Assembly: GCF_000816845.1 (NCBI RefSeq)
Contig: NZ_CP006877.1
Location: forward strand, 3,722,501 to 3,786,500
Length of the DNA: 64,000 nt
Direction: 5' to 3'
DNA from: Rhizobium gallicum bv. gallicum R602sp
GTDB taxonomy: Bacteria; Pseudomonadota; Alphaproteobacteria; Rhizobiales; Rhizobiaceae
Shown here: positions 30,989-38,746 of the stretch, in pieces
How the letters are laid out: each line of letters begins with the position of its first letter
How positions within the stretch are numbered: position 1 is the first letter of the stretch
The notes under the pieces: generated by a model
What the model saw: only the letters and a program-made list of their open reading frames with translations
What the model was told of the DNA's origin: nothing
The model's database searches: none
Translations under genes and position numbers: made by a program

Positions 30989-31966
30989 ATGGACTATGTC
31001 AAATTCGGAGGCACTGGCCTTGAAGTTTCGAAGATCTGCCTCGGCTGCATGACCTTCGGCGATCCGGGCCGCGGCAAGCACGCCTGGACACTCGGCGAGG
31101 AGGAAAGCCGCGCGATCATCAGGCAGGCACTCGATCTTGGCATCAATTTCCTGGATACGGCGAATACCTATTCCGACGGCTCGTCCGAGGAAATCGTCGG
31201 ACGGGCAATCAAGGACTTGAAGCGCGAGGACATCGTACTCGCGACCAAGGTCTTCCACCGCATGCGCCCCGGTCCGAACGGCGCTGGTCTTTCCCGCAAG
31301 GCGATCTTTGACGAAATCGACAACAGCCTGCGCCGACTCGGCACGGATTACGTCGACCTCTTCCAGATCCATCGCTTCGACTACACGACGCCGATCGAGG
31401 AAACGCTGGAGGCCTTGCACGACGTCGTCAAGGCCGGCAAGGCGCGCTATATCGGCGCCTCCTCCATGTATGCTTGGCAATTCGCAAAGATGCTCTACAC
31501 CTCGCGGCTGAACGGCTGGACTCAGTTCGTGAGCATGCAGGACCATGTCAACCTTCTTTATCGCGAGGAGGAGCGCGAAATGCTGCCTTTCTGCGAGGAC
31601 CAGAAGATCGCTGTCATTCCGTGGAGCCCGCTTGCCCGCGGCCGCCTGGCGCGCGACTGGGACGAAAGGACCGCCCGCACGGAAACGGATGAATTCGGCA
31701 AGACGCTCTACAGGCAGGCCGAAGATGCCGACCGCAAAATCATCGACACGGTCGGCCGATTGGCGAAGACACATAACGTCTCCCGGGCCCAGATCGCAAC
31801 TGCTTGGATCTTGCAGAAGAGCGCGGTGACCGCACCGATCATTGGCGCATCGAAGCCGCACCATCTTTCGGACGCCGTTGGGGCATTGGCTGTCAAGCTC
31901 AACGCCGACGACGTCGCCGCTCTCGAAGAGCCTTATGTTCCGCATCACGTGGAAGGATTCAAATAA
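30989..31966 (+). CDS. aldo/keto reductase
   Basis: A 325-residue NADPH-dependent oxidoreductase. The catalytic tetrad can be read: Asp in NFLDTANTYSDGSSE with Tyr in the same segment, Lys in VLATKVFHRM and His in LFQIHRFDY. The C terminus has the cofactor segment PIIGASKPHHLSDAV. It belongs to the YajO/Tas-like group of AKRs. CGGAG stands before the ATG. The substrate is not known. It is followed by a convergent TetR gene. Confidence 0.93.
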   Translation: MDYVKFGGTGLEVSKICLGCMTFGDPGRGKHAWTLGEEESRAIIRQALDLGINFLDTANTYSDGSSEEIVGRAIKDLKREDIVLATKVFHRMRPGPNGAGLSRKAIFDEIDNSLRRLGTDYVDLFQIHRFDYTTPIEETLEALHDVVKAGKARYIGASSMYAWQFAKMLYTSRLNGWTQFVSMQDHVNLLYREEEREMLPFCEDQKIAVIPWSPLARGRLARDWDERTARTETDEFGKTLYRQAEDADRKIIDTVGRLAKTHNVSRAQIATAWILQKSAVTAPIIGASKPHHLSDAVGALAVKLNADDVAALEEPYVPHHVEGFK

Positions 31967-31989
31967 CGCAGACACATGCCGACGGGCAC

Positions 31990-32574
31990 TCAGGCGCCGA
32001 CAAACTTTGCCGGTGCCAGCTTCTCCCGCATCGTCGAAAGGAACTGACCGGCCAAATCGCGATTTTCGACCGCGCGCGCCAGACTGACGGCCCCCATCAT
32101 TGATGAGAGCGTCGTAAAGCCATTCTTGCGGCGCTCCTCCGGCGTCTCACCCGGAACGATCTCCGCCAGGATATCGACAAGCGTGGAAAGCCCGTCGTTG
32201 AAGGTTTCCCGCACCGCACCGCTACTGCGGCTCACCTCTTCCATCAATGCCACGAAGACACAGCTCGAGCCTGGATTGTCGACGGAACACCAGGAAACAT
32301 AGTGGTCGAGGAGCGCTTCCAAGGGGCGATCCGGAGCGTCGGCGATAAGAGCCTTCCATCGCACTTCCACCCTGGCGATCAGCGCACGGCTGACCTCCAG
32401 CTGCAGCTCTTCCTTTGATTGGAAGTGGCCATAGAACCCTCCATGCGTCAGCCCGCAGGCTTTCATGATATCGGCAACCCCCACGCCATCAAATCCATTT
32501 TCGCGGAACATTACGCCCGCCACTTCCAGGATCTTCTGGCGGTTTTCTGCAAATTTTTCGCGGCTGACGCGCAT
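31990..32574 (-). CDS. TetR/AcrR family transcriptional regulator
   Basis: A 194-residue repressor-type protein. The N-terminal helix-turn-helix (about 8-55) has ILEVAGVMFRENGFDGVGVA and GGFYGHFQSKEEL, and the C-terminal part is an all-helical ligand domain. The start MRVSREKF is preferred over an upstream in-frame start because the latter would place a TTGACA -35 box inside the gene. It is divergent from an MFS transporter, and two matching palindromes lie between them, so it probably represses that transporter and perhaps itself. Confidence 0.92.
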   Translation of the reverse strand: MRVSREKFAENRQKILEVAGVMFRENGFDGVGVADIMKACGLTHGGFYGHFQSKEELQLEVSRALIARVEVRWKALIADAPDRPLEALLDHYVSWCSVDNPGSSCVFVALMEEVSRSSGAVRETFNDGLSTLVDILAEIVPGETPEERRKNGFTTLSSMMGAVSLARAVENRDLAGQFLSTMREKLAPAKFVGA

Positions 32575-32597
32575 GATCCGGCTCCGAAAATAGTCCC

Positions 32598-32603
32598 TTG
32601 ACA
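32598..32603 (+). promoter_or_regulatory. -35 box (TTGACA) of the MFS transporter gene
   Basis: A perfect TTGACA that lies before the first operator-like palindrome. No strong -10 is visible; CATCAA at 32621-32626 has the right 17 bp spacing, inside the operator zone. Confidence 0.4.
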
Positions 32604-32609
32604 AATTAT

Positions 32610-32623
32610 ATGACGCCTATCAT
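32610..32623. promoter_or_regulatory. candidate TetR operator 1
   Basis: ATGACGCCTATCAT, an ATGA-N6-TCAT inverted repeat located between the TetR and MFS start codons. It matches operator 2 at 11 or more of 14 positions. Confidence 0.55.
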
Positions 32624-32638
32624 CAATACGCAAGAAAC

Positions 32639-32652
32639 ATGACGACCATCAT
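32639..32652. promoter_or_regulatory. candidate TetR operator 2
   Basis: ATGACGACCATCAT, the second ATGA-N6-TCAT inverted repeat, beginning 29 bp after the first, close to three helical turns. Confidence 0.55.
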
Positions 32653-32698
32653 CTAAATCAGTGATGCATCGATCATTCCCACGAATGGAACTTGCCCC

Positions 32699-33994
32699 AT
32701 GGTTTCCACTGCGCTTGCCTCCACCCTTGCACGCCGCAACATCCACTACGGATGGATCGTTGTCGGCGCGACTTTCCTGACCATGCTGGTCACCGCCGGC
32801 GCCATGGGCGCGCCGGGCGTGCTGATCAAGCCGCTGCAGGACGAGTTCGGCTGGGAAACTTCGCAGATTTCCTCCGCACTTGCGATCCGCCTGGTCCTCT
32901 TCGGCCTGATGGGTCCCTTCGCGGCGGCTTTCATGAACTATTTCGGTGTGCGCAAGGTCATCGTCTTCGCGCTTGCGCTGATCGGCGCGGGCTTCGTTGG
33001 CTCGCTCTTCATGACATCGCTTTGGCAGCTTCTGCTGCTGTGGGGAATCGTCGTCGGTTTCGGCACCGGCCTGACGGCCATGGTGCTCGCAGCGACCATA
33101 TCTGCCCGCTGGTTCACGAAGCACCGCGGCCTCGTGGTCGGGATGCTTTCGGCAAGCTCGGCCACCGGTCAGCTCGTTTTCCTGCCGCTGATGGCGGAAT
33201 TAACGGATCGCTACGGCTGGCGCTCCACGGTCTTCTTCGTCTGCGCCATGATCATGGTTGCCGCACTTGCCGTGCTTGCCTTCATGCGCGACCGGCCCTC
33301 CGACTTAAACCTGCCCTCGCTCGGCGAAGCTCATGTCACGCCGCCGCCGGCACGGGGCACGTTGGTCGGCGCGCTTAAGACGCCGATCACGATCCTGAAA
33401 GAGATCTCCGGAACTTCGACTTTCTGGATCTTGTTCGCCACCTTCTTTATCTGCGGCCTCAGCACCAACGGCCTGATCCAGACTCATTTCGTCACGCTTT
33501 GCGGCGACTTCGGCATCCTGCCTGTCGCGGCGGCCAGCGTTCTAGCCGTAATGGGTATCTTCGATTTCTTCGGCACGATCGGCTCCGGCTGGTTGTCGGA
33601 TCGCTTCGACAACCGCTGGCTCCTCTTCTGGTATTACGGTTTGCGCGGGCTTTCCTTGCTCTTCCTGCCCTTCAGCGATTTCAGCTTCTACGGTCTTTCG
33701 ATCTTCGCGGTGTTCTACGGCCTCGACTGGATCGCCACCGTTCCGCCGACCGTAAAGATTGCCGCCGACCGCTTCGGCCGGGAGAAGGCCGGTCTGGTCT
33801 TCGGCTGGGTCTTTGCCGGCCATCAGCTGGGCGCGGCAACCGCTGCTTATGGCGCTGGCCTTTCACGGACCGAGCTGTCGAGCTACCTGCCGGCCTTCTT
33901 CGTTGCCGGCGCCTTCTGCCTGCTCGCCTCGATCCTCGCCATTACTTTGAAGAAGTCCGGCTTGACCGAACCGGCACCGGCTACCGCACACTGA
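32699..33994 (+). CDS. MFS transporter
   Basis: A 431-residue major facilitator with 12 predicted membrane helices in two halves. The loop 2-3 region contains MNYFGVRKVIVFALALIG, and the second-half counterpart is GWLSDRFDNRWLLFWYYG. The sequence style is close to monocarboxylate/oxalate-formate type carriers, but the substrate is open. Expression is probably set by the divergent TetR protein. There is no obvious efflux partner nearby. Confidence 0.9.
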   Translation: MVSTALASTLARRNIHYGWIVVGATFLTMLVTAGAMGAPGVLIKPLQDEFGWETSQISSALAIRLVLFGLMGPFAAAFMNYFGVRKVIVFALALIGAGFVGSLFMTSLWQLLLLWGIVVGFGTGLTAMVLAATISARWFTKHRGLVVGMLSASSATGQLVFLPLMAELTDRYGWRSTVFFVCAMIMVAALAVLAFMRDRPSDLNLPSLGEAHVTPPPARGTLVGALKTPITILKEISGTSTFWILFATFFICGLSTNGLIQTHFVTLCGDFGILPVAAASVLAVMGIFDFFGTIGSGWLSDRFDNRWLLFWYYGLRGLSLLFLPFSDFSFYGLSIFAVFYGLDWIATVPPTVKIAADRFGREKAGLVFGWVFAGHQLGAATAAYGAGLSRTELSSYLPAFFVAGAFCLLASILAITLKKSGLTEPAPATAH

Positions 33995-34117
33995 TTGCAA
34001 AAGGCTTTCCCAAGGAACATCAAGCCGGAAGCCGTATCAAATCAGCCTGATAAGCCCGCCGGCCGTCTTGCGCGGCCGGGGGTCGCATGTTAGACACCCG
34101 GCTCGTCGGTATCCGTT

Positions 34118-34202
34118 GCCCCATTGGCGGAATTGGTAGACGCGCTCGACTCAAAATCGAGTTTCGAAAGAAGTGCTGGTTCGACCCCGGCATGGGGCAC
34201 CA
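34118..34202 (+). tRNA. tRNA-Leu (anticodon CAA)
   Basis: An 85 nt type II tRNA. Acceptor arms GCCCCAT / ATGGGGC, discriminator A and an encoded CCA. The anticodon stem CTCGA / TCGAG holds loop CTCAAAA, so the anticodon is CAA, reading UUG. The variable arm is long and the T arm is GCTGG-TTCGACC-CCGGC. The 3' end abuts a decayed integrase, so this gene is a likely past attachment site. Confidence 0.95.
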
Positions 34203-34440
34203 CCGACGAAAAACGATCCGATAATTCGTATAGGGCGTCGTCTGGCCCTTCGTCGTCCAGCCGAAGATCGCCATCAGTTCTTCGTCGGTCGCACTGTTCC
34301 CAGCGGCGATCGTCGCTCCCGCCTTGTGCAGGCCGGGCGCGGTGGTGGAACAGCTCGGCCTGGTCGCACCAGTCGCGCATCTTGTTGCCGGGGCCGTTGA
34401 CCGTCAACGGCATGCCGAACTCCGTCGCTGGCACGACCCT
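34203..34440 (-). pseudogene. tyrosine recombinase (integrase) C-terminal remnant
   Basis: On the minus strand one frame reads MPLTVNGPGNKMRDWCDQAE then LFH. After a frameshift, the next frame reads LHKAGATIAAGNSATDEELM and AIFGWTTKGQTTPYT. This is the C-terminal catalytic part of a rhizobial phage-type integrase. The position where the HGLRKAGA motif is expected reads PGLHKAGA, so the catalytic His and Arg are lost. The fragment runs up to the 3' end of tRNA-Leu. No N-terminal part is present upstream. Confidence 0.85.
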
Positions 34441-34533
34441 TCGGCTTAGACCAGTCAGGCGACCAACTCGCCCGCCAGAGTGAAAAAATATAGGACGGCG
34501 CTCGGCGATGATATCGTCGATTGCTTTTAACGT

Positions 34534-35112
34534 TTACGCCGCCTTCGTTGCGCGCCGGAACATGACCGGCTGCTGGTTCCGATCAATGCGATGGACGCCA
34601 CGCGCCATCGGGTGTTTCGGAAATCCCTCCTTCGTCAGCCCCAGGCAGACGAGATCGACGGTCTGGTGGCGGGCGCGGCCGCAGAACCAATCCTGTCCCC
34701 CTTCCCCATCGTTCAGACTTGCGTGGTGCGCGCCGTGGGCGCCCCATGCGGCAAGAGCCGGCGTGTTCTGCAAGCGGGCGACCGTCAAGGCGGTTTCGAT
34801 GAACTGGACGTTCTTCGGGCCGCGCGGATAGTGCGACGACATCATCACGATCGGGCTCGACGAGCGGAAGGCGAAGAGGTTGACGACCAGCAGGCCGCCG
34901 TAGCCCCAAGCCTTACCAAAATGGATCAGCGCGCAGATCGTCGGATCATCGTTGTCGGCATCGGCCGTCGAAGGGTTGAGCATGCAGGTGACGAGCAGCG
35001 GCCTGCCCTTCTCCCACACACGCGTCAGCTCGTAGCGATATCGGCCGCAATCGGAAATGACGGCGGCCTTTTTGATGAGACCGATGCTGTCATCGAGTGC
35101 GAGCAGCGTCAT
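34534..35112 (-). CDS. DUF1643 domain-containing protein
   Basis: A 192-residue protein with the DUF1643 pattern: YRYELTRVWEKGRPLLVTCM, then LNPSTADADNDDPTI and GYGGLLVVNLFAFRSS. DUF1643 occurs in phages, plasmids and scattered genomes; function unknown. AAAGGAGAGGC directly before the ATG fixes the start. The start overlaps the end of a short reading frame (ATGA). It belongs to the island scar beside tRNA-Leu and may be mobile-element cargo. Confidence 0.86.
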   Translation of the reverse strand: MTLLALDDSIGLIKKAAVISDCGRYRYELTRVWEKGRPLLVTCMLNPSTADADNDDPTICALIHFGKAWGYGGLLVVNLFAFRSSSPIVMMSSHYPRGPKNVQFIETALTVARLQNTPALAAWGAHGAHHASLNDGEGGQDWFCGRARHQTVDLVCLGLTKEGFPKHPMARGVHRIDRNQQPVMFRRATKAA

Positions 35113-35243
35113 GCCTCTCCTTTCGAGACGTCGACGCAAGACGTTCCGGTCATGCGAACGACACCGACCATCGTCACCGTCTTGTCGTCGCCGACCAGGC
35201 AGATGAAGGCGGAGATGCGGCCTTCGCCGACAATGATCTCCAC
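35109..35243 (-). CDS. short reading frame coupled to the DUF1643 gene
   Basis: A 44-residue frame from a GTG, reading VEIIVGEGRISAFICLVGDD and then KTVTMVGVVRMTGTS to its stop, which overlaps the DUF1643 ATG. The amino-acid pattern (alternating hydrophobic strands, balanced charge) looks like real protein sequence. The start has no good ribosome site, so it may be the 3' end of a decayed gene or a small phage-type gene. Confidence 0.4.
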   Translation of the reverse strand: MEIIVGEGRISAFICLVGDDKTVTMVGVVRMTGTSCVDVSKGEA

Positions 35244-35254
35244 TTTGTCGCGAT

Positions 35255-35341
35255 TTAGTTGTCAAGAGCGGCGATGACGAAGCATCCAGTATATCCCTGG
35301 CGGAGTTCGCCGGTGCAACTGATGGCGATCTCGTCGTCAAC
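35255..35341 (-). pseudogene. C-terminal fragment of an unknown small gene
   Basis: The frame reads VDDEIAISCTGELRQGYTGC and then FVIAALDN before a TAA, 11 bp upstream of the short frame at 35243. No start codon precedes it; a stop lies just upstream. It looks protein-like and is probably the tail of a broken island gene. Confidence 0.35.
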
Positions 35342-35446
35342 CGGTCAGAGCTGTGAAAAACTTCAACCAAAGCGTTTATTCTTGTCGATCTTTTAAATCT
35401 GATGATCTGGCGTTGGAAAATCCTAACCCGCTGCCATCAAAAGATC

Positions 35447-36034
35447 ATGATCAAAAGGCGCCTCTTCAACCTGCTCCTTCTTGTTGCCCTTCCGGTTGTT
35501 TCTTATGGCGCGGATTGCCCTTCAGCCAAGAGTGCAGAAAACGGTTTCTTATTGAGGAATTCGGGGGCGATAAGCGAATTCCGGCCGGCGCAAGGACCTG
35601 TGGTCGCAATAACCAATTCCTTCGGAAGTTCGAAGAAGCAGACGGTTTATTCGTACCAGGGGCTTTTCGATCTATCGCGCTCCAGCAGCGATGAGCGTTA
35701 CGCCATCTATCCAATCGATGGCTTGGACAAGCTCTTGCCCATCAAGAAGGATGGGCATCACGTCATCCCCTTTGTCCCCTTGGATCCTCAACAATCCAGC
35801 GAGAAGTGGACGCTGGAGCTGACGGTAACCAAACGCGAGACCGTCGCAGTTGGCCGGTGCAAATACGAGGTTTTCAGGATCAGAGAGGAAACCAAAAGAG
35901 GCGGCGAGCGCGTCGAGCTCTGGAGCGCTCTTTACTCTCCCGACCTGCACGCGACCCTTGCCAAGATCTACGACGAGGGAACAAGCGAGGAAGCCATTGT
36001 CAGTTACGACTACATCCAATCCTTATCGCGATGA
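35447..36034 (+). CDS. secreted protein of unknown function
   Basis: A 195-residue protein with a clear signal peptide (MIKRRLFNLLLLVALPVVSYG cleaved before ADCPS; 21 residues by position). The mature part contains ITNSFGSSKKQTVYSYQGLF, a Cys in VGRCKYEVF and a polar C terminus ending YDYIQSLSR. I do not recognise the family. The ribosome site is weak (AAAAG). A longer frame from 35402 would hide the signal peptide. It lies in the accessory patch after tRNA-Leu. Confidence 0.7.
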   Translation: MIKRRLFNLLLLVALPVVSYGADCPSAKSAENGFLLRNSGAISEFRPAQGPVVAITNSFGSSKKQTVYSYQGLFDLSRSSSDERYAIYPIDGLDKLLPIKKDGHHVIPFVPLDPQQSSEKWTLELTVTKRETVAVGRCKYEVFRIREETKRGGERVELWSALYSPDLHATLAKIYDEGTSEEAIVSYDYIQSLSR

Positions 36035-36097
36035 CGTAGTTCGGCGGCGGGATTTGCGAAACAGCTGCAAGAAGTGCGCGACCGCACGCGACCTCTC

Positions 36098-36304
36098 CTA
36101 CTGGATCAGCTGAATCCTGATCTCTTCCTTTGCAGCGAAGGAGCGGCATTCGTCGAGGTCGTCGCCGACGAAGATTACATCGCCTTCGGAATCGAACAGA
36201 CCCCAGCAGGCTTCGTCCTCAAGAAGTACCTCTCGGACATATCCGAATTCGACGGCATCAAACGACCGTTTGAACGCGACATCAACAGCTTCTATTTCTC
36301 GCAT
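36098..36304 (-). CDS. small protein, DUF1150-like
   Basis: A 68-residue protein beginning MREIEAVDVAFKRSF. GGAG lies six bases before the ATG, which favours this strand. The segment YVREVLLEDEACWGLFDSEG followed by DVIFVGDDLDECRSFAA resembles DUF1150-type small proteins, where a short beta hairpin ends in a Thr/Asp-rich turn. The opposite strand is also open over the same bases (36074-36319), but without a ribosome site. Confidence 0.6.
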   Translation of the reverse strand: MREIEAVDVAFKRSFDAVEFGYVREVLLEDEACWGLFDSEGDVIFVGDDLDECRSFAAKEEIRIQLIQ

Positions 36305-36511
36305 GGAAATCTCCAATGAGACAGGGATTTCTGTTTTAGTGCTCGCTTATACTGATCTCCGAAACTGACGCCAAACTGGTGCCGCCGCGAGAACGCCCGA
36401 GTATCGCTGGAGCTCAGTATTTGCCGGTGGTACGGAAACTCAAATCAAGTATTTAATTTCACTCACGCTTCGGTCAAAGTGGCGGTCGCCAACGAATATC
36501 AAGGGACGGAT

Positions 36512-38278
36512 GTGCATCAGGAAGTAACGCTTATCGCCACAGTCGCCGTCAGCTTCGTCTTTGCGGCGGTGCTTGGATATGTGGCCGACAGGCTGCGGCT
36601 GCCGCCGCTGGTCGGCTATCTCGTCGCAGGCATACTCATGGGACCGTTCACGCCGGGCTTCGTCGCCGATACAGGGCTTGCCGGACAGTTGGCCGAAATG
36701 GGCGTCATCTTGCTGATGTTCGGCGTCGGGCTGCATTTTTCCGCCGCTGACCTGCTTGCCGTGCGCGGTATCGCCGTGCCGGGCGCGATCATCCGGATCA
36801 TCCTCGCTACGCTGCTCGGTATTGGCCTCGCGAAATGGTGGGGCTGGGGGCTCGGCGCCGGGATCGTCTTCGGCCTCAGCCTGTCGGTGGCAAGCACCGT
36901 CGTGCTGCTGAAGGTCCTTGAGGAACGAAACCTCCTGAATTCAGCAAGCGGCCGCGTCGCGGTCGGCTGGCTGATCGTCGAAGACTTGGCGATGGTTCTG
37001 GCGCTGGTCTTGCTGCCTGCCCTTGCGGAATTGCTCGGCGGCCGCGCCGCCAGCGATGCTGCACAGGGCGCTGGGCTGCCGCTTTCGCTGGCGATCGCAC
37101 TGACGCTGCTGAAGGTCGGCGCCTTTGCAGTCATGGCGATCTTTGTCGGCCCGAAAATTGTTCCCTGGCTACTGACGCTCGTCGCCCGAACCGGCTCGCG
37201 CGAACTCTTCACATTGACGGTCCTTGCCATCGCCCTCGGCATCGCTTTCGGCTCCGCTGAGATCTTCGGCGTTTCCTTCGCACTCGGCGCTTTTTTCGCG
37301 GGCGTCGTGATGAGCGAGTCCAATCTCAGCCACCGGGCCGCTGCCGATTCTCTGCCGCTTCAGAACGCCTTTTCAGTCCTGTTCTTCGTGTCGGTCGGCA
37401 TGCTGTTCGATCCATCGATCCTGGTCCGCCAGCCGATGGCGGTCATCAGCGCGCTGATGTTGATCATCGTCGGCAAGGCGATCATCTCCTTTCTGATCGT
37501 CATCCTGCTTCGCTATCCGATCGGAATGGCGCTGACCGTCGCAGGCGGATTGGCGCAGATCGGCGAATTTTCCTTCATTCTTGCCGGCCTCGGTGTTTCC
37601 CTCGGATTGCTGCCGACTGACGGGCAGGATGTCATCCTTGCGTCCGCGATCATTTCGATCACGCTCAATCCGCTCGTCTGCGCCGGCGCCGAGGCGCTGC
37701 ATACCTATGTGCACGCCCGATGGCCGGTGCTCAGCAATCATTACGGCCGCCGCCGGCATGAGGCGCTCGGACGCGAGCTTGAAAAGATCAGGGCACTTAC
37801 CGAAGCGCGGGAGCGCCAGCACCAGCTGGAGATGCAGCAACTGATCGAGACTTTCCCGCTTTTCGCCAAGGTCGATGAGCACTCGCAGGAGGAACTGCTC
37901 CTTCTCTTCCGTCCCAAATCCGCGCTGCCGGGCGAACGCGTCATGCGCAAGGGGGACCGCGGGGACGGCATGTATTTTCTTTCGTCCGGAGCCGTGGAGG
38001 TCCGTCTTCCCGGGGGCGCCGTCCGTCTCGAACCGGGTGCATTTTTCGGTGAAATGGCGCTGCTGAGCGGCGGACGGCGAACGGCCGATGTCATTGCCAT
38101 CGATTTCTGCCAATTCCTGGTGCTGGAACGACGTGACTTCAATATGTTCACCGCCCGCCACCCGGAGCTAAGGGCCGCCGTCAGCGAAATGGCACGAGAG
38201 CGCTCGCAGATGAACGCATTAAACGCGAAGCGCGAAGCGCATCCGGATCAACGCGAAGTGTCGGCGCAAGGCCAATAG
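36512..38278 (+). CDS. cation:proton antiporter (Kef/CPA2 type) with C-terminal cyclic-nucleotide-binding domain
   Basis: A 588-residue inner-membrane protein. About 12 helices of the CPA2 fold include DRLRLPPLVGYLVAGILMGP and LIVEDLAMVLALVLLPAL, which carries the ion-binding Asp. Instead of the usual RCK/TrkA-N domain, the tail (about 455-570) is a cNMP-binding domain with FFGEMALLSGGRRTADVIA as its phosphate-binding cassette. The start is set at a GTG preceded by AGGGA; an in-frame GTG at 36479 is possible. It likely exchanges K+ or Na+ for protons under cyclic-nucleotide control. Confidence 0.9.
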   Translation: MHQEVTLIATVAVSFVFAAVLGYVADRLRLPPLVGYLVAGILMGPFTPGFVADTGLAGQLAEMGVILLMFGVGLHFSAADLLAVRGIAVPGAIIRIILATLLGIGLAKWWGWGLGAGIVFGLSLSVASTVVLLKVLEERNLLNSASGRVAVGWLIVEDLAMVLALVLLPALAELLGGRAASDAAQGAGLPLSLAIALTLLKVGAFAVMAIFVGPKIVPWLLTLVARTGSRELFTLTVLAIALGIAFGSAEIFGVSFALGAFFAGVVMSESNLSHRAAADSLPLQNAFSVLFFVSVGMLFDPSILVRQPMAVISALMLIIVGKAIISFLIVILLRYPIGMALTVAGGLAQIGEFSFILAGLGVSLGLLPTDGQDVILASAIISITLNPLVCAGAEALHTYVHARWPVLSNHYGRRRHEALGRELEKIRALTEARERQHQLEMQQLIETFPLFAKVDEHSQEELLLLFRPKSALPGERVMRKGDRGDGMYFLSSGAVEVRLPGGAVRLEPGAFFGEMALLSGGRRTADVIAIDFCQFLVLERRDFNMFTARHPELRAAVSEMARERSQMNALNAKREAHPDQREVSAQGQ

Positions 38279-38547
38279 GCATCCGCGGAGAAGTCGTGGG
38301 GGATCGGATCGAGGCGGGACAGCGTCTCGGCCGCAAAATCGAGCTGCATCTTCAAATATCTGAGCGCTGCCGGCGCAGGAACGCCCGTCGCAAACTCTCT
38401 CACATAAGACGAATGATAGCCGCTTTCCCGAAGCCGCCTGACGGCTTCGCGCCGTACATCCTCCCTGCTCGGCCTTCGAGCTGAAGCTACGGTTTCGCGC
38501 GCATCGGCTCCTTTGCCGAGCCCGCCCTCAATCACCCTCAATTTCAT
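38248..38547 (-). CDS. small protein of unknown function
   Basis: A 99-residue cytoplasmic protein: MKLRVIEGGLGKGADARETV, then an Arg-rich helical stretch (REDVRREAVRRLRESG), then LKMQLDFAAETLSRLDPIPH. It has no membrane segments. It looks like a real rhizobial orphan by composition, though no family comes to mind. Its 3' end overlaps the antiporter's by 31 bp (convergent). Confidence 0.6.
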   Translation of the reverse strand: MKLRVIEGGLGKGADARETVASARRPSREDVRREAVRRLRESGYHSSYVREFATGVPAPAALRYLKMQLDFAAETLSRLDPIPHDFSADAYWPCADTSR

Positions 38548-38644
38548 TCATAGCCACCTGCAAAAACCAATCGGAAACCAGCTTGCAGAAGATTCACCGA
38601 TTTGCAATCTCCCGAAAACGTGGGAGCACAGCCGCCATACGGAT

Positions 38645-38660
38645 CACGAAAATTTTCGTG
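38645..38660. repeat. perfect 16 bp palindrome upstream of the YqaA gene
   Basis: CACGAAAATTTTCGTG lies in the 199 bp gap between two divergent genes, about 85 bp before the YqaA ATG. Nearby are a CTCCC-N8-GGGAG repeat and TGGC-N6-GCCA. It could be an operator. Confidence 0.5.
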
Positions 38661-38746
38661 GCACGCTGGCATCATTGCCACACTAGGCATTTACAGCGCC
38701 ATACTGCCCCCCTAAAGCTTTTGCACCGCAGCACGAAAGGAATGGA

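Noticed and set aside
34036..34080. Hairpin after the MFS gene as a terminator
   Set aside because: A CCGGCCG/CGGCCGG stem exists but no U tract follows.
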